From contig NZ_CP040021.1 in assembly GCF_005280275.1 (NCBI RefSeq), forward strand, positions 2,257,001-2,321,000: a stretch of DNA of 64,000 nt, read 5' to 3'. This DNA comes from Salinivibrio kushneri. GTDB lineage: Bacteria > Pseudomonadota > Gammaproteobacteria > Enterobacterales > Vibrionaceae. Made by a program: the position numbers and the translations under genes. Within the stretch, counting starts at the first letter, position 1. Each line of letters opens with the position of its first letter. Below the pieces are notes generated by a model. It did not search any database and was not told the origin of the DNA. It worked only from the letters and a program-made list of their open reading frames with translations. This document shows positions 62,534 through 64,000 of this stretch, piece by piece.

Positions 62534-62556
62534 AAAAGGCTAGCACATGGCTAGCC
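62532..62556 (-). terminator. Terminator after the tRNA transcript
   Basis: GGCTAGC (62538-62544) and GCTAGCC (62550-62556), 7 bp with a 5-base loop, followed on the minus strand by TTTTT. It is 175 bases downstream of the tRNA-fMet 3' end and is probably the main terminator of the secG-tRNA transcript. Confidence 0.7.
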
Positions 62557-62629
62557 CGGTCAGCGTGGCTTTGACAAGAAACGCTGACGCGTTATTCAGT
62601 TTAGCCGTTATTTAAACAACAAACTTAAA

Positions 62630-62683
62630 TTCGGTTGCGGGAAGCGGATTTTATCGCGCCGTGCAACGGCGCCGACCGGAGGT
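62630..62683 (-). pseudogene. Degenerate 3' fragment of a tRNA-fMet copy
   Basis: The stretch GGTTGCGGGA followed by CGGATTT (about 62633-62651) repeats the 3' acceptor and T-arm sequence of the adjacent tRNA-fMet (62731-62752) with small changes. Farther on, CGCCGACC (62670-62677) repeats the T-arm/variable region after an insertion. No cloverleaf can form, so this is a remnant or a repeated 3' tRNA segment, like the repeats known downstream of the E. coli tyrT tRNA genes. Confidence 0.5.
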
Positions 62684-62730
62684 CGTGTTGATTGCGTTCA
62701 ACCTGATATTTCACTTCACCAACCTAAAAT

Positions 62731-62807
<77 letters not shown>

Positions 62808-62870
62808 TCCGATTGCGATTATTATATCGCTTTTTGCAACAAAGGTGCAAGCTAATGCCCTTTGTGAACT

Positions 62871-62956
62871 TGGTGCCGAGAGCGGGACTTGAACCCGCAC
62901 GCCTATAAGGCACTACCCCCTCAAGATAGCGTGTCTACCAATTCCACCACCTCGGC
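62871..62956 (-). tRNA. leuU: tRNA-Leu (GAG)
   Basis: 86 bases including CCA, with the long variable arm of a class II tRNA. It begins GCCGAGGTGGTGGAATTGG. The anticodon loop reads CTTGAGG, anticodon GAG. It lies directly after secG and before tRNA-fMet, matching secG-leuU-metY in E. coli. Confidence 0.97.
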
Positions 62957-62963
62957 TCAATTT

Positions 62964-63302
62964 TTACTGAGGGATCTCACTGTTATCAACAGGGATTTCG
63001 TCCTCTTTTGGCGTCGCTTGCTGTTGTGTAGCAGGCTCGCTTAAATCTTCAAAACCGCCTTTTGCTTCAGGTTTGTGTGCAGTGAGGTTACCCAGCACCA
63101 AACTTAGCGCAAAGAATGCAATTGCAAAACCGGTTGTCATTCGGGTTAAAAAGTTTCCAGAGCCGCCAGAGCCAAATACTGTATTTGATGCTCCAGCCCC
63201 GAACGAGGCTCCCATATCTGCGCCTTTACCTTGCTGAACCAGAACCAGGCCAATTACACCGATTGCGGCCAACAGATAAATCACAAGTAGAATTTCGTAC
63301 AT
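62964..63302 (-). CDS. secG: Protein-export membrane protein SecG
   Basis: A small subunit of the SecYEG translocon that assists SecA cycling. It has 112 residues with two TMs (about 3-22 and 52-72). The conserved loop VLVQQGKGADMGASFGAGASNTVFGSGG follows TM1 and is diagnostic. A charged, proline/glutamine-rich C-terminal tail follows. It ends 7 bases before tRNA-Leu, so it is co-transcribed with the tRNAs; 177 bases after glmM with no other gene between. Confidence 0.96.
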   Translation of the reverse strand: MYEILLVIYLLAAIGVIGLVLVQQGKGADMGASFGAGASNTVFGSGGSGNFLTRMTTGFAIAFFALSLVLGNLTAHKPEAKGGFEDLSEPATQQQATPKEDEIPVDNSEIPQ

Positions 63303-63479
63303 GGTTCCACCTATGCTCCAGGTTGTTGAGCCGGCAGTGTTACTTCTCAGCCAGCGCAGCCCCCTTCGTTGGGAGCGGGTGAATACTAGCGAAAGCGCGG
63401 TGACGAAACAAGAGGAAATTGCAAAAAACCTTGATTTCGACGCCGTTTGCGCAATCTATGACCACCCGCTCGACGGTTA

Positions 63480-64000
63480 TCAACAATTCGCCTTCACAGC
63501 CTCTGCGATTTCAAGCGCATAAGCGTGAACCTTGTCGGTATCCGGTCCCTCAACCATCACTCGAATCAAAGGTTCTGTCCCGGATTTACGTAACAGTACA
63601 CGCCCTTGCTCGCCCAGCTTTTGCTCGACATTGGCTTTCGCTGCCAGCACCGGCTCGCTTTGTAACGGGTCAACCGTGCCACTAAAACGGACGTTCTCTA
63701 ATACCTGAGGCAACAAGGTCATCCCGTCACTCAACGCTTTTAGATCCATGCCCGTGGCTGCAACACTGGCCAGGACCTGCAATGCCGCAACAATGCCGTC
63801 TCCGGTGGTGACTTTATCCAAGACAATCACATGGCCTGAATTTTCCGCACCAATTCGCCAGCCCTTTTCTTGGAGTAGCTCCATCACATAACGGTCGCCC
63901 ACTTTGGCGCGTGCAAACGGAATACCGAGAGACTGAAGTGCAAGCTCCATCCCCATGTTGGTCATCAAGGTACCAACCACTCCGCCTTTTAATTCACCAC
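63480..64000 (-). CDS. glmM: Phosphoglucosamine mutase, C-terminal part (cut by window edge)
   Basis: Converts glucosamine-6-phosphate to glucosamine-1-phosphate for peptidoglycan and LPS precursors. About 172 C-terminal residues are present. [18 protein letters not shown], the sugar-binding loop GAENSGHVI and the phosphate-binding loop [15 protein letters not shown] are all conserved. The phosphoserine active site lies outside the window. glmM-secG adjacency is standard. Confidence 0.95.
   Translation of the reverse strand, partial: GELKGGVVGTLMTNMGMELALQSLGIPFARAKVGDRYVMELLQEKGWRIGAENSGHVIVLDKVTTGDGIVAALQVLASVAATGMDLKALSDGMTLLPQVLENVRFSGTVDPLQSEPVLAAKANVEQKLGEQGRVLLRKSGTEPLIRVMVEGPDTDKVHAYALEIAEAVKANC

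Noticed and set aside
62355-62546. A 63-codon minus-strand frame before rimP as a small protein or leader peptide
   Set aside because: It is threaded through five hairpins and ends inside a terminator, its start codon lies in another terminator, and no ribosome-binding site precedes it.

Overview
The window looks like a chromosomal segment of a member of the Vibrionaceae. The NupC protein closely resembles the Vibrio CNT nucleoside transporter as I remember it. The order glmM-secG-tRNA-Leu-tRNA-fMet-rimP-nusA-infB-rbfA-truB-rpsO is the classical gammaproteobacterial one. The neighbourhood pnp-nlpI-rocS-holD-rimI-prfC is vibrio-like. Base composition is moderate. A halophilic genus such as Salinivibrio would fit, but the sequence alone does not prove the genus.

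Layout. (1) 1-5.1 kb, mostly minus strand: deoC (cut by the window edge), a small XapX-type membrane protein, nupC, yjjV (TatD family) and prfC. (2) 5.3-12.4 kb: pnp with its own promoter and a long leader hairpin, nlpI, rocS (PAS-GGDEF-EAL) and a GNAT-like gene-holD-rimI operon. (3) 12.4-38.8 kb, minus strand: a type I secretion/giant adhesin operon. A 6270-residue RTX adhesin is followed by LapB, LapC and LapE (TolC-like) exporter genes, an OmpA-type lipoprotein and a LapD-like c-di-GMP receptor. The adhesin contains 43 tandem copies of a 109-residue Ig-like unit (327 bp each) that look identical. (4) 39-42.4 kb: metR/metE, divergent. (5) 42.4-55.3 kb, minus strand: a complete tad/rcp locus for Flp pili (flp, tadV, rcpC, rcpA, rcpB, tadZ, tadA-G) ending in an OmpA-family gene and a PAP2-superfamily membrane protein. 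(6) 55.7-64 kb, minus strand: rpsO, truB, rbfA, infB, nusA, rimP, two tRNAs, secG and the end of glmM.

How it fits together. Adhesin, dedicated exporter and LapD-like receptor form a retention/release module: the N-terminus carries a TAAG site of the kind cleaved by LapG proteases. RocS is a likely c-di-GMP turnover enzyme and Tad pili are a second attachment organelle, so 8.7-55.3 kb reads as a surface-attachment region interrupted only by housekeeping genes and metRE. No lapG lies in the operon, although related operons carry it just before lapD. rpsO and pnp, normally adjacent on one strand, are here on opposite strands about 48 kb apart, with the attachment genes between them. This implies an inversion and/or insertion at a normally stable ribosomal/RNA-decay locus.
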